From Bacteroidota bacterium (GTDB taxonomy: Bacteria; Bacteroidota; Bacteroidia; Cytophagales; UBA9547), in assembly GCA_004293915.1 (NCBI GenBank), contig RDZG01000077.1:1-34774 (forward strand): a stretch of 34,774 bases of DNA, read 5' to 3'. Shown piece after piece: positions 7,178 through 16,581 of this stretch; position 1 is the first letter of the stretch, and every line of letters begins with the position of its first letter. Made by a program: the position numbers and the translations under genes. The notes under the pieces were generated by a model. That model ran no database searches and was not told the DNA's origin. It saw nothing but the letters and a program-made list of their open reading frames with translations.

Positions 7178-9766
7178 TTGAAATTTCTAAACTATTCGAT
7201 TTTAGCACTAATTATTTTTACTTTATTTCGTTGTGCACCCACAGCTGGCGGACCTGTTGCTCTGTTTTATCACAACCTCACTTCAAAATATAACGCCTAT
7301 TTTTTGGCTCGTGAGCGGATGAAAGAAATGGAGGACGAACTCTACAAAGCAGATAAAAATAATTATAATACATTTTTAAATATTTATCCTAAAGTCGATT
7401 GCACATTTTCAAAATCCAAAAAAGATTTTTTAGATAAAATCATTAAAACATCTTCTATTCCGATTCAATGGCACAAACCAAGCCACTGGCTCGATGATTG
7501 CTATTTATTGATTGGCAAATGCAGGTATTATGATTATGACAGAGACAATGCTATCACAACTTTTAGATATGTCAATAGTAAATACAAAGATGATATTGTG
7601 AAACACGATGCACTGATTTGGCTCATACATACCTATATGGATATGGAAGATTGGCAATCGGCATCGGATTGGATTGCTCGATTGGAAGTACAAAAAATGA
7701 TACCCAAAAATATCGGTAAATTAAGTTTAGCAAATGGCCATTATCATATTTATAATCGAGAATACGACAAAGCATTTGAAAAACTTAGCATTGGTGCAAA
7801 ATATACAAAACCTCGTCCGTATAGACTCAAAATTTATTATATTTTGGGTCAGTTGGCACAAAAAATTGGAAATAATAAAGAGGCAGTCAAGAATTTTGAT
7901 TTAGCTCGGAGGCGAAATCCAAACTATGAAATGAGTTTTAATGCTATTTTAAATACGTATTTATTGAAAGAATATAAAACCGAAGAAGATTATAATAAAA
8001 CTTATGCTTTTTACAAAAAAAGCATGAAAGACATCAAAAATACTGATTTTAAAGATAAAATTTATTACGATTGGGGTACTTTGGAACAAGGTAGAACGCA
8101 TTTGGACGAAGCTGTGGAAAAATATAAACTTTCGGCTGCAAATGGCAAAAAAAATCTATTTGTTCGTTCGTTTGCATTTTTGCGAATTGGTGAAATATAT
8201 TACGATTCCGAAAAGTTTGAACTTGCAAAACTATATTACGACAGCACCATGTTAAGTTTGGATAAAGACTTACCCGAATATCCAAAAGCGAAAAAAAGAC
8301 AACGAATTTTAGCTGAATTTGTGGAACAGCTCAAAATTGTACGCAAAGAGGATAGTTTGCAAAAATTGGCAAAATTAAGTCCTGATGATTTAGATAAATT
8401 GATTGCAAAATGGATAAAAGATGAGGACGATAAAGCCAAAGCAGAAAAAAAAGCAATGGAAAAACTGGCTAGAATAGCCGAACAGCAAGCCTTAAATCCA
8501 AATGCAGATGCTTCTGTAAAAACCGAAAACAACGAAAAATGGTATTTTTATAACCCAAATTTATTGGCTTTAGGTGTAATAGATTTTTCTAAAAAATGGG
8601 GAAATCGAATGTTAGAAGATAACTGGCGTAGACAAAACAAAGAAAGAGAATTTACAGATTCGCCTGCTGAAGAAGCTGCACAAACTAATGAAAAAGCAAA
8701 AAAAGATTCGGTTGAAAAAGCAAAAACAGAAGTGAAAGGTCCAACAACGGATCAACGAAAAAAAGATTATTTGGAGCAAATACCTCTCGACCAAGTAAAA
8801 TTTGATACTTCGGTGGCAAAACTCAAAAGAGCCTTGTTTAAACTCGGTCGGATTTATGATTTTAATTTAGAAGAATATAAAAATGCAAAGCGTTCGTATG
8901 GAAGATATTATACTGATTTTGAGGACGATGACAGAGCTCCCGAAGCACTTTATGCTGTATATTTGATTTGCACAAACAAAGCCAAAAACGACAGCTGTGC
9001 CGAAAGTGTGAAACAGCGTTTGATTCAAAAATATCCCGAAAATTTATATACTTATTTGGTTTTAGACCCCGAATATCTCCAAAAAAACAAAATCAAAGGT
9101 GAAAAAGTAAAAGCACAATACCGTTTGGCATTTGAAAGTTACGAGCAAGGAAATTATTTAAGGGCTCAATCTTTGGTTGATACAACGCAAAAATATTTTC
9201 CTAAAAGCGATTTTGAAGACCGCATGATTGTGCTAAAAGCCATGATTACTGGGCAAACACAAAGCATGGAAAACTATCAAAATGCACTAAAACTTTTTAT
9301 AAAAGACTATCCAAAATCAAAACTAAAAGCCTTTGCAGAAGATTTGCTCGAAAAAGCCGAAAAATTGGCAAAAGCTGATTTGGCAGGAAAATTATCAAAT
9401 AAAATCACTTGGAATTTGGACATCAATTTCCCACATTATTTTTGTATTGTGATAAAACAAAAAACTAAATTAGACGATTTAAAACAACGTTTTATTACCT
9501 ATAACAAAGATTTTTATACAGACGAAATGCTTGATGTTCAGGATTTTAGCTTGGATAGCGTGTCTTCAGTTTTGGCAATTCGCACCTTTAAAAATAAAAT
9601 CCAGAGCATGAATTATTGGGAAAAACAAAACGGAAAAAGTTCGCCATTGAGGCAGTTTCCCGATATGCAATTAGAATATTTTGTGATGTCGGAAAAAAAT
9701 TATGAAATTATGACCAAAGCCAAAAGCTGGAAAGGCTATGGCGAATTTTTTAAGAAAAATTATTAG
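7178..9766 (+). CDS. porW: Type IX secretion lipoprotein, PorW/SprE family (TPR)
   Basis: 862 residues, close to the roughly 870 usual for SprE. A lipoprotein signal (LFRCAPT, cysteine at about 19) is followed by many TPR-like helical hairpins (for example SYNRAFEKL-type repeats around 180-380 and 560-730), a charged Ala/Lys/Glu-rich middle (about 420-520) and a C-terminal domain. The opening after the lipobox (FYHNLTSKYNAYFLARERM) matches the start of SprE/PorW proteins. The family is needed for T9SS secretion and gliding and links the PorLM motor to the outer-membrane translocon. The start codon is TTG (7178-7180), the only codon that keeps the signal peptide. It stands apart from other T9SS genes. 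Confidence 0.82.
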   Translation: MKFLNYSILALIIFTLFRCAPTAGGPVALFYHNLTSKYNAYFLARERMKEMEDELYKADKNNYNTFLNIYPKVDCTFSKSKKDFLDKIIKTSSIPIQWHKPSHWLDDCYLLIGKCRYYDYDRDNAITTFRYVNSKYKDDIVKHDALIWLIHTYMDMEDWQSASDWIARLEVQKMIPKNIGKLSLANGHYHIYNREYDKAFEKLSIGAKYTKPRPYRLKIYYILGQLAQKIGNNKEAVKNFDLARRRNPNYEMSFNAILNTYLLKEYKTEEDYNKTYAFYKKSMKDIKNTDFKDKIYYDWGTLEQGRTHLDEAVEKYKLSAANGKKNLFVRSFAFLRIGEIYYDSEKFELAKLYYDSTMLSLDKDLPEYPKAKKRQRILAEFVEQLKIVRKEDSLQKLAKLSPDDLDKLIAKWIKDEDDKAKAEKKAMEKLARIAEQQALNPNADASVKTENNEKWYFYNPNLLALGVIDFSKKWGNRMLEDNWRRQNKEREFTDSPAEEAAQTNEKAKKDSVEKAKTEVKGPTTDQRKKDYLEQIPLDQVKFDTSVAKLKRALFKLGRIYDFNLEEYKNAKRSYGRYYTDFEDDDRAPEALYAVYLICTNKAKNDSCAESVKQRLIQKYPENLYTYLVLDPEYLQKNKIKGEKVKAQYRLAFESYEQGNYLRAQSLVDTTQKYFPKSDFEDRMIVLKAMITGQTQSMENYQNALKLFIKDYPKSKLKAFAEDLLEKAEKLAKADLAGKLSNKITWNLDINFPHYFCIVIKQKTKLDDLKQRFITYNKDFYTDEMLDVQDFSLDSVSSVLAIRTFKNKIQSMNYWEKQNGKSSPLRQFPDMQLEYFVMSEKNYEIMTKAKSWKGYGEFFKKNY

Positions 9767-9802
9767 ATTTTAGATATTTATTACGCTTTTAATATTCAAT
9801 TT

Positions 9803-10603
9803 TTGAAAATGGGAATACATTTTAAAATACTAACTGAAGCATATTTTGATGCGTATTCTAGCAATCTTACTGTTGATTGGTTTGATATGTTTAAACAAAT
9901 TAGCACAAAAACCAAATACTCAAAAGAAGATTTTGAATACTATATTCAGTCTTCTGCCACATATTCGTCTAATATAGAAGGAAATAGCATAGATATTGAT
10001 ACTTATCTAAAAAATAAAAAATTTAATGTTAAGTCGAAGCCAAAAGAAATGACTGAAATTGATGATTTGATTCTTGCTTATAATTTTGCTATTCAAAACA
10101 AGTTAAGTCAGACCACTTTTTTTGAAACACACAAGATTTTAAGTCAAACCATTTTATCTCTTAAAAGCCAAAGAGGAAAATTGAGAAACCAACAAGTGGG
10201 TATTTTTAGTTCTGGAAAAGTAGAGTATATGGCTGTAGAACCCGAATTTGTAAAAACAGAATTTGAGAAATTGTTTTTTGACATTAATGCATTATTGAAA
10301 ATTGATTTATCGAATAAAGAAATTTTTTATTATGCATCAATGATACACTTGATTTTTGAAAAAATACATCCTTTTATGGACGGAAATGGCAGAGCAGGTC
10401 GTTTGTTAGAAAAATGGTTTTTAGCAGAAAAATTAGGCGAAAATGCTTGGTCGATACAAAGTGAAAAATATTATGCAAAGCACAAGGCAGAATATTATCA
10501 AAAAATACATATTGGGTTTAATTATTATGCTTTAAAAATGGAAAATTGTATTCCTTTTCTTTTGATGCTGCCAGTTGCTTTAAATATTGGGAATGAATTT
10601 TAA
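9803..10603 (+). CDS. Fic-family protein with N-terminal inhibitory motif
   Basis: 266 residues. The Fic core is complete, H189-P-F-M-D-G-N-G-R-A-G-R200, with the catalytic His and the phosphate-binding and magnesium-binding residues. A class II inhibitory helix precedes it: S55-S-N-I-E59-G60-N (pattern [ST]xxxE[GN]), whose Glu normally blocks ATP until relieved. Fic enzymes AMPylate (or otherwise nucleotide-modify) protein targets; the target is unknown. No separate antitoxin gene is needed because the inhibitory motif is in cis. It may start at TTG 9803 or ATG 9809. It begins 36 nt after porW and could be co-transcribed with it. 271 nt without a gene follow (10604-10874). Confidence 0.88.
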   Translation: MKMGIHFKILTEAYFDAYSSNLTVDWFDMFKQISTKTKYSKEDFEYYIQSSATYSSNIEGNSIDIDTYLKNKKFNVKSKPKEMTEIDDLILAYNFAIQNKLSQTTFFETHKILSQTILSLKSQRGKLRNQQVGIFSSGKVEYMAVEPEFVKTEFEKLFFDINALLKIDLSNKEIFYYASMIHLIFEKIHPFMDGNGRAGRLLEKWFLAEKLGENAWSIQSEKYYAKHKAEYYQKIHIGFNYYALKMENCIPFLLMLPVALNIGNEF

Positions 10604-10850
10604 ATCATTGATAATCTGATATTTATATTTTTTGACATGCCTAGAACTTACAAAATGTATTAAATTTCATTTTTTAAATACTTCTTTAAAGAGGGATAAA
10701 ATCATTCTAACTAAATAAATTTGTATTTGAACTCATATTTTCAAATCTAAAAAGGGATTAAACTACTGTTTTATTATTTAGGATGTAGCCTAAATATGAT
10801 TCTAAAAACATATTTATACGCTAAATTGCTATTTTCAAAAAATATATCAT

Positions 10851-10858
10851 TAATTTTG
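10851..10858 (+). promoter_or_regulatory. Putative -7 element of mtaB
   Basis: TAATTTTG matches the Bacteroidota -7 consensus and ends 16 nt before the TTG start of mtaB, so the transcript leader would be about 10 nt. A TTG at 10826-10828 is the only -33 candidate, with a long 22-nt spacer. The rest of 10604-10850 shows no gene or clear structure. Confidence 0.4.
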
Positions 10859-10874
10859 TAGGCTTGATAATAAT

Positions 10875-12200
10875 TTGAAAAAAGTAGCATTTTATACTTT
10901 AGGTTGTAAGCTCAACTATTCGGAAACCTCGACCATTGGCAGACTTTTTGAGCAAAATGGATTTCAAAAAGTTAATTTTGAAGAGCAGGCAGATGTATAC
11001 GTTATCAATACATGCTCTGTAACCGAAAATGCCGACAAAAAATGCAAAAAAGTAGTGAAAGAAGCCTTGCGGCATTCGCCAAATGCTTTTGTGGCAATTG
11101 TTGGATGTTATGCACAATTGAAACCACAAGAAATTGCCGAAATTCCTGGTGTTGATGCTGTTTTAGGAGCATCTGAGAAGTTTAGATTAGTTGAATTACT
11201 CGGTGATTTCACAAAAAATCACACAAAAAAGATATTAGTTTCTGATATATCTGAAGCAAAGACATTTAATAATTCGTATTCGATTGCTGATCGCACACGT
11301 ACGTTTTTAAAAGTGCAAGATGGCTGCGATTATACCTGCTCGTTTTGTACCATTCCACTGGCTAGAGGTTCGAGCCGCAGCGATTATATCGAAAATATTA
11401 TAAAATCGGCTGAGAAAATTGCCAAAACGGATGTAAAAGAAATTGTGTTGGCTGGAGTAAACATTGGTGATTTTGGATTGCACGATGGACATCGAACAGA
11501 AAAATTTATTGATCTTATCAAAAAACTAGATGAAGTTGAGGGAATCGAACGTTTCCGAATTTCATCCATAGAACCGAATCTATTAACGGATGAGGTGATT
11601 GCTTTTGTGGCTGAGAGCAAACGGTTTGTGCCGCATTTCCATATTCCTTTGCAATCGGGGAGTAATAAAATATTGAAACTGATGCGCAGGCGATACCAAC
11701 GGGAGCTATATGCCGAACGGGTGGCGTATATTAAATCGTTGATGCCGAATTGTTGCATCGGTGTGGATGTGATTACGGGTTTTCCCAACGAAACAGAGGA
11801 AGATTTTTTGGAAACGTATCATTTTTTGAACGAATTGCCTATTTCGTACTTGCATGTTTTTACATATTCGGAGCGAGATAACACACATGCCTTGAATTTG
11901 GGACAAGCTGTGCCACAAAAAGGCAGAGATGCCCGCACGCTGCAACTCCGGACGTTATCTGAAAAGAAAAAGAGGGAGTTTTATGCACAAAATTGCAATC
12001 AAATTGCCACAGTTTTGTTTGAAGAAGGCATAGAGAACGGCTTAATGAGCGGTTTTACGGAGAATTACATCAGAGTAGAAGCCAAATATGACCCTATATT
12101 GGTTAATGAAACCAAAAAAATCAAACTTACTTCTTTTGCAGACTCTGGCAATATGAACATAGCGGAAATAGAAACTACAGAAGTTTTGCATCATTCGTAA
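10875..12200 (+). CDS. mtaB: tRNA (N6-threonylcarbamoyladenosine37-C2)-methylthiotransferase MtaB
   Basis: 441 residues. This is a radical-SAM methylthiotransferase: the N-terminal UPF0004 domain supplies cluster cysteines C11, C47 and C78 (LGCKLNYSE, INTCSVTENADK, IVGCYA). The radical-SAM triad is C151-x3-C155-x2-C158 (DGCDYTCSFCTIPLARG), and a TRAM-like domain closes the protein. It converts t6A37 to ms2t6A37 in tRNAs reading ANN codons. The LGCKLNYSE start type favours MtaB over MiaB or RimO. The start is TTG 10875-10877; no ATG lies early enough to keep C11. Its stop and that of the convergent glycosyltransferase are only 11 nt apart. Confidence 0.92.
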   Translation: MKKVAFYTLGCKLNYSETSTIGRLFEQNGFQKVNFEEQADVYVINTCSVTENADKKCKKVVKEALRHSPNAFVAIVGCYAQLKPQEIAEIPGVDAVLGASEKFRLVELLGDFTKNHTKKILVSDISEAKTFNNSYSIADRTRTFLKVQDGCDYTCSFCTIPLARGSSRSDYIENIIKSAEKIAKTDVKEIVLAGVNIGDFGLHDGHRTEKFIDLIKKLDEVEGIERFRISSIEPNLLTDEVIAFVAESKRFVPHFHIPLQSGSNKILKLMRRRYQRELYAERVAYIKSLMPNCCIGVDVITGFPNETEEDFLETYHFLNELPISYLHVFTYSERDNTHALNLGQAVPQKGRDARTLQLRTLSEKKKREFYAQNCNQIATVLFEEGIENGLMSGFTENYIRVEAKYDPILVNETKKIKLTSFADSGNMNIAEIETTEVLHHS

Positions 12201-12211
12201 TTTAACTTTGC

Positions 12212-13498
12212 CTATACTAAGGAGAGGATGCTATCGAAAAAAGCAGCTTGCTTTCTTGTCATTTCTTTGGCGGTATATGGCTCAAATGCTATCCAATTTG
12301 TATCTGGTATGTATGGAATTTTCTCCAACATTTTTTTCCATTTCTCAACCAACTCGTTGGCTAATTGATTGATTTGAAGATTTTTAGAATCGAAACTCAC
12401 ATATTCACCAGCATTGGTAGCTTCTATTATTTGGATGACGCTACTTGTGTTTGAAAACACTGCCAATATTGGTTTTTTGGACAAAATATATGGATATAGT
12501 TTTGAAGCTGTATAGTTAATATCATCAGAACCTGGCATGATTAAAATATCTGCATCTTGCAGTTTTTGCAACGTATCAAAATAGGGTATTCTTTCTGGAT
12601 ATTCTTTTACATAATCTTGCAAACCCATTTCGATTGCTAAAGGTTCTATGGTTTTTTGTCCGTTTGTGTGTGCATACGATGTTCCGATGAACTCTATTTT
12701 TATAGACGAGAATAGTTTTTCGTATTTTAGCAAGCCTATTTTAAAAGCAGAGAAGATGATTTGCAAAGCTGTTTTCATATCTGCACCACCTCTGCCTATA
12801 TATCTAATTATTGTATTATCTGTTTTTGTGTTTTGTATTTTAATATGCTCAAAATCTTTTTCAAATGCACCAAATGGGATTATAGTACACATTTTTGGTT
12901 TAATATTTGCGTATCTGCTTTGCAACATTTCGCAATAACCTGCTGAAACTGACACAATACCGTCTACATTTTTCATAGCAATAGGTTCTAAAAACTTATT
13001 GAGGCGATACGAAAACCAATATTTGGCTGGTTGTTCGTTTTTAGGTTTATTTTTGTAATAATCGCTATGCCAAGGATCTTGCATATCTATAATATATGGC
13101 ACTCCAAACTTCCATTTCCAGTATCTACCTAAAATTAAAACAGGAAATGCGGTAGTAGAAAAATAAATAAGGTCTATTTTTTTTGTTTTAAGGAGTTGAT
13201 TTACTTTTAAAAAGTAAAAAAATATCGAACGGAGGGCTAAAGCTCCAAGTCCGAACTTGCGTGTAATCGAAGCTGAGAAAGCATTTACTTTAATGATGGC
13301 TATGTTTTCAGGAATAGTTTTCAAAAGCAACATATCTTTTTGCATTTCTACTTTAGATGGCTCAACACAAACCACGGTGGGGATATAACCAAACTGTTCG
13401 AAATAGCCAATACTTTGCCTTACTCTGTGCATATCTGCAGCGTTGATGGGTGGAAAGTGTGGCGATATGATAAGTAATGATTTATTATATCCCATCAA
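12212..13498 (-). CDS. Glycosyltransferase (GT-B fold, GT4-like)
   Basis: 428 residues. It has the two Rossmann-like halves of GT-B enzymes. The N-terminal half opens SLLIISPHFPPINAADMHRVR and contains VPYIIDMQDPWHSDYY. The C-terminal half has PFGAFEKDFEH, then RYIGRGG and a nucleotide-sugar pocket region around PGSDDINYTASKLYPYILSKKP. Substrate is unknown. It is the last gene of a three-gene set with PBP1A (14 nt upstream) and a haem lipoprotein, so a role in envelope polysaccharide is possible but not shown. The start may be TTG 13498 or the ATG directly after it (13495). Confidence 0.8.
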   Translation of the reverse strand: MMGYNKSLLIISPHFPPINAADMHRVRQSIGYFEQFGYIPTVVCVEPSKVEMQKDMLLLKTIPENIAIIKVNAFSASITRKFGLGALALRSIFFYFLKVNQLLKTKKIDLIYFSTTAFPVLILGRYWKWKFGVPYIIDMQDPWHSDYYKNKPKNEQPAKYWFSYRLNKFLEPIAMKNVDGIVSVSAGYCEMLQSRYANIKPKMCTIIPFGAFEKDFEHIKIQNTKTDNTIIRYIGRGGADMKTALQIIFSAFKIGLLKYEKLFSSIKIEFIGTSYAHTNGQKTIEPLAIEMGLQDYVKEYPERIPYFDTLQKLQDADILIMPGSDDINYTASKLYPYILSKKPILAVFSNTSSVIQIIEATNAGEYVSFDSKNLQINQLANELVEKWKKMLEKIPYIPDTNWIAFEPYTAKEMTRKQAAFFDSILSLV

Positions 13499-13512
13499 TT
13501 AAAATTGATTTA

Positions 13513-15792
13513 TTAAATTTCATCGTTTTTGTTTTCTTTTTTAGGCACATAAATATCTTGCGAGCCAGTAGAATCTGTTGGCATTTTGCCTGTGTATTTT
13601 CCACAGTTTAGTTCGAGGTTATAACTAGATGGTTTATTAAATGGCATTTTTTTTAGTCCAAGATTTTTATCTAGATAAGCATTCTCCATAAAAATACCAA
13701 AGATAGGCATTGCCATTCGTGCACCTTGCCCAAAGTTGAAATCACGAAAATGGATACTTCTATCATCTCCCCCAACCCATACTGATGTAACCAGCTTTTG
13801 GGTAACACCAACATACCAACCATCCGAATAGTTTTGTGTAGTGCCTGTTTTTCCACCCACATCGTTGCCTCCAAACAGGTTTGGATAGCGATACAATCCA
13901 AGCGAAGTACCGCCTCGCTCTTCGGTTCCGCCTTTAAGCATGTGTAGCATGGTATATGCCGTTTCTTCATTTAAAGCTTCCGAACTTTTTGGCATAAATT
14001 CCTGAATAAGATTACCATTTTTATCTTCTATTCGAGTAATAAATATGGGTTCGGTATAAGTTCCATGATTAGCGAATGTGCTATATGCACCTGCTAGTTC
14101 ATAAATCGAAACATCACTAATGCCTAAACAAAGTGCGGGTACAGCATCTATCGGACCACTAAAACCTAATTTTTTAGCATAATCAACTACTGTTTCTGGA
14201 CCAATAATTTTCATAACATAGGCAGCAATTGTATTGATTGAACGAGCCATAGCCTGGCGAAGGGTAAGAATTTCTCCTGTAGAAGGACCATCGGAGTTTT
14301 GTGGGGTCCAAGTTGTTTGTGTATCTTCGATATAAAACGAAACAGGGGCATCTTGTACTTTTTGGCAGGGGTGAAAACCATTGTCCATGGCGGCACAATA
14401 TAATATGGGCTTAAAGGTTGAGCCAGGTTGGCGTTTAGATTGTTTTACGTGGTCGTATTTAAAATATTTGTGGTCTACACCTCCCACCCAAGCTTTTATA
14501 AATCCCGATTCTGGCTCAACAGCTATCATACCAGTTTGCAAAAATTTCTTATAATACAACATCGAATCCATTGAACTAAAAAGGGTATCACGTTCGCCTT
14601 TCCAAGAAAATACTTTCATTTTGCGTTTTTTATTGATATAATAGTTTATAGAATCAAGATTTCCATCGTATTTGTTTTTCAAGTAAACATAAACCTCTGT
14701 GCGTTTAATGGCTGTTTCACCAAAGCCAATAATTTCTTTCATCGACTGATCTACCCACGGATTTCTGCCTTTCCAATGTATATCGAACTGATTTTGTAAG
14801 TATTTCATGTGTTTTTCAACGGCATTTTCGGCATGTGTTTGCAGTCGAGAGTCGATAGTTGTATATATTTTTAAGCCCGAAGAATACAAATCTATTTTTC
14901 GTGCTTTGCACCAGTTGAGCAACCAATTGTTTGCTACGGTTCTAAAATAAGTGGCTATGCCTTGATTGTGATTTTCGACAGAATAGTTTAAATTGAGCGA
15001 ATCTTTTTTATATTTTTCGGCTTCTATTTTTGTAAAAAAGTTATATTTTTCCATTTGGTCTATCACTGTATTTCTACGCATGATGGCTCTTTCGGGGTTG
15101 TATATTGGACTATAATAAGATGGGGCTTTGAGTACGCCAACTAGCACCGCAGCTTGCGTAATGGTGAGTTTATCTTGCGTAGTATTAAAAAAAGTTTGCG
15201 AAGCCACTTTAATACCAGCGGCATTGCTCCCAAAGTTTACTGTATTGAGATACATTGTTATGATTTCTTTTTTGGTATAGGCACGTTCGATACGAATGGC
15301 TGTAATCCATTCTTTTGTTTTTATCATCAACATATCTAATTTTTTTGAAATACCGTGAAGCGAGCCTTCGTATTGGCTTGTTCTTGTATCAAAAAGGTTT
15401 TTGGCTAACTGTTGCGAGATGGTACTTGAGCCTTTTTTCTTACCTAACATTAAATAAAAGGGAATAGATACAATGGCTTTGAAGTCGATTCCAGGATGGC
15501 TCTCGAAACGTACATCTTCGGTGGCGACAAGTGCATTGAGCATGTTTTTAGAAATCTGTTCGAACTCAACGGGAGTACGATTTTCTCTAAAATATTTACC
15601 AAGTTCAATACCATCGGCAGAATATAAGATTGAAGCCACTTCGCTTTTGGGGTTTTCTAACACTTCGAGCGAAGGCATTTCGCCACTTAGTCCTAAAAAA
15701 TTTGTACTAAGTGCCCAAACATGCAAAGCTATGAAAGCTAGTGATACGATGAAGACTATCCAAACGTATTTGATAATTTTTGAAAACAACAT
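13513..15792 (-). CDS. Class A penicillin-binding protein (PBP1A-like)
   Basis: 759 residues, a bifunctional peptidoglycan synthase. There is an N-terminal transmembrane anchor (about 8-28). The GT51 glycosyltransferase has catalytic E92 in ATEDVRFESHPGID and GSSTISQQLAKNLF. The transpeptidase has S458-T-F-K461, S516-I-N518 and K646-T-G648. It polymerises glycan strands and cross-links stem peptides on the periplasmic side. The gene starts 7 nt after the haem lipoprotein and is followed by the glycosyltransferase. All catalytic residues are present. PBP1a and PBP1c forms cannot be told apart with certainty, but the SIN and KTGT motifs and length suit PBP1a. Confidence 0.92.
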   Translation of the reverse strand: MLFSKIIKYVWIVFIVSLAFIALHVWALSTNFLGLSGEMPSLEVLENPKSEVASILYSADGIELGKYFRENRTPVEFEQISKNMLNALVATEDVRFESHPGIDFKAIVSIPFYLMLGKKKGSSTISQQLAKNLFDTRTSQYEGSLHGISKKLDMLMIKTKEWITAIRIERAYTKKEIITMYLNTVNFGSNAAGIKVASQTFFNTTQDKLTITQAAVLVGVLKAPSYYSPIYNPERAIMRRNTVIDQMEKYNFFTKIEAEKYKKDSLNLNYSVENHNQGIATYFRTVANNWLLNWCKARKIDLYSSGLKIYTTIDSRLQTHAENAVEKHMKYLQNQFDIHWKGRNPWVDQSMKEIIGFGETAIKRTEVYVYLKNKYDGNLDSINYYINKKRKMKVFSWKGERDTLFSSMDSMLYYKKFLQTGMIAVEPESGFIKAWVGGVDHKYFKYDHVKQSKRQPGSTFKPILYCAAMDNGFHPCQKVQDAPVSFYIEDTQTTWTPQNSDGPSTGEILTLRQAMARSINTIAAYVMKIIGPETVVDYAKKLGFSGPIDAVPALCLGISDVSIYELAGAYSTFANHGTYTEPIFITRIEDKNGNLIQEFMPKSSEALNEETAYTMLHMLKGGTEERGGTSLGLYRYPNLFGGNDVGGKTGTTQNYSDGWYVGVTQKLVTSVWVGGDDRSIHFRDFNFGQGARMAMPIFGIFMENAYLDKNLGLKKMPFNKPSSYNLELNCGKYTGKMPTDSTGSQDIYVPKKENKNDEI

Positions 15793-15799
15793 CGTTTTA

Positions 15800-16432
15800 T
15801 TATTCTTTTAAAGTTTTTAAATCTTTGATGGTAATTTTTTTGATTAATTCTTTTTTTGGCATTTCTAATGCCCAAATGGCTAATAATTCTCCCTTTTTTT
15901 TATTAAAAACAGATTGATTGGCTGCTGTACTGTTTGGTTTGCTATGGCAATCAATACATTTTTGGTCTGATAATATGATGGCACGAGTTAAAATTAATGT
16001 TTTGTCGTCTATTTTTTGTAAATTATCCAAACAATTTTCGTTTTTGGAAGCATTGTATTGATAGGCATCGTACACACTATATAATTTAGATGTGGTGTCA
16101 GCGATTTTGTTTTTTGATAAACGAGATACATTTATTTTTAATTCGTTATTGAGGCGAGTAATAAGGGCTATGTTGTTTATATTACAAAATTGATTTCCAA
16201 CATTTTTAGAAATTGCAGAATCTAATCTGATTTGAAATATTTTATTTATACTATCAAGTGCTAATATTCCTTTGTTGAATGCATAATTTGATAATTGCCC
16301 AGCAGTAACACGCATAATTTCACGGTCTTCCATTTCTTCTTTAAAGGCATTTCTATCAACAGGTTTGTTGTCGCAAGAAGTGTTTAGCAACAATATAACA
16401 TAAAAAATAATTATTTTATACTTTTCACACAT
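15800..16432 (-). CDS. c-type haem lipoprotein, DUF3365/Tll0287-like
   Basis: 210 residues. The signal peptide ends in lipobox LLNTSC (C20). The mature part is mostly helical, with a single haem site C159-I-D-C162-H163 close to the C-terminus, followed by a short strand region LLAIWALEMP. This layout fits DUF3365 (Tll0287-like) sensor or haem domains. It is the first gene of the PBP1A operon (7-nt gap). Function unknown; redox sensing at the envelope is a guess. Start ATG 16430-16432. Confidence 0.75.
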   Translation of the reverse strand: MCEKYKIIIFYVILLLNTSCDNKPVDRNAFKEEMEDREIMRVTAGQLSNYAFNKGILALDSINKIFQIRLDSAISKNVGNQFCNINNIALITRLNNELKINVSRLSKNKIADTTSKLYSVYDAYQYNASKNENCLDNLQKIDDKTLILTRAIILSDQKCIDCHSKPNSTAANQSVFNKKKGELLAIWALEMPKKELIKKITIKDLKTLKE

Positions 16433-16454
16433 GACTTTTGGGTTTTGAATGTTG

Positions 16455-16462
16455 CAAAATTA
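16455..16462 (-). promoter_or_regulatory. Putative -7 element of the haem lipoprotein-PBP1A operon
   Basis: On the minus strand it reads TAATTTTG followed by CA, a full match to TAnnTTTG, 22 nt upstream of the ATG at 16432. No -33 TTTG is seen at the standard distance. Confidence 0.45.
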
Positions 16463-16581
16463 AAATATCTAATGCTTTTTTATTTATCACTTACATTTTT
16501 AATTTTTGCTATCAAATTAATTAGTTTTAACGGAACAACATTTAATGAAAGCGAATTTTTTGATTCCAAAAACACATAAAC

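Noticed and set aside
9803-10603. Fic/antitoxin two-gene module
   Set aside because: The inhibitory motif is inside the Fic protein itself and no small antitoxin gene lies beside it.
10604-10850. Possible operator made of two similar agggat(t)aaa stretches (10691 and 10753 areas)
   Set aside because: The similarity is about nine bases in AT-rich sequence, below what I would trust.
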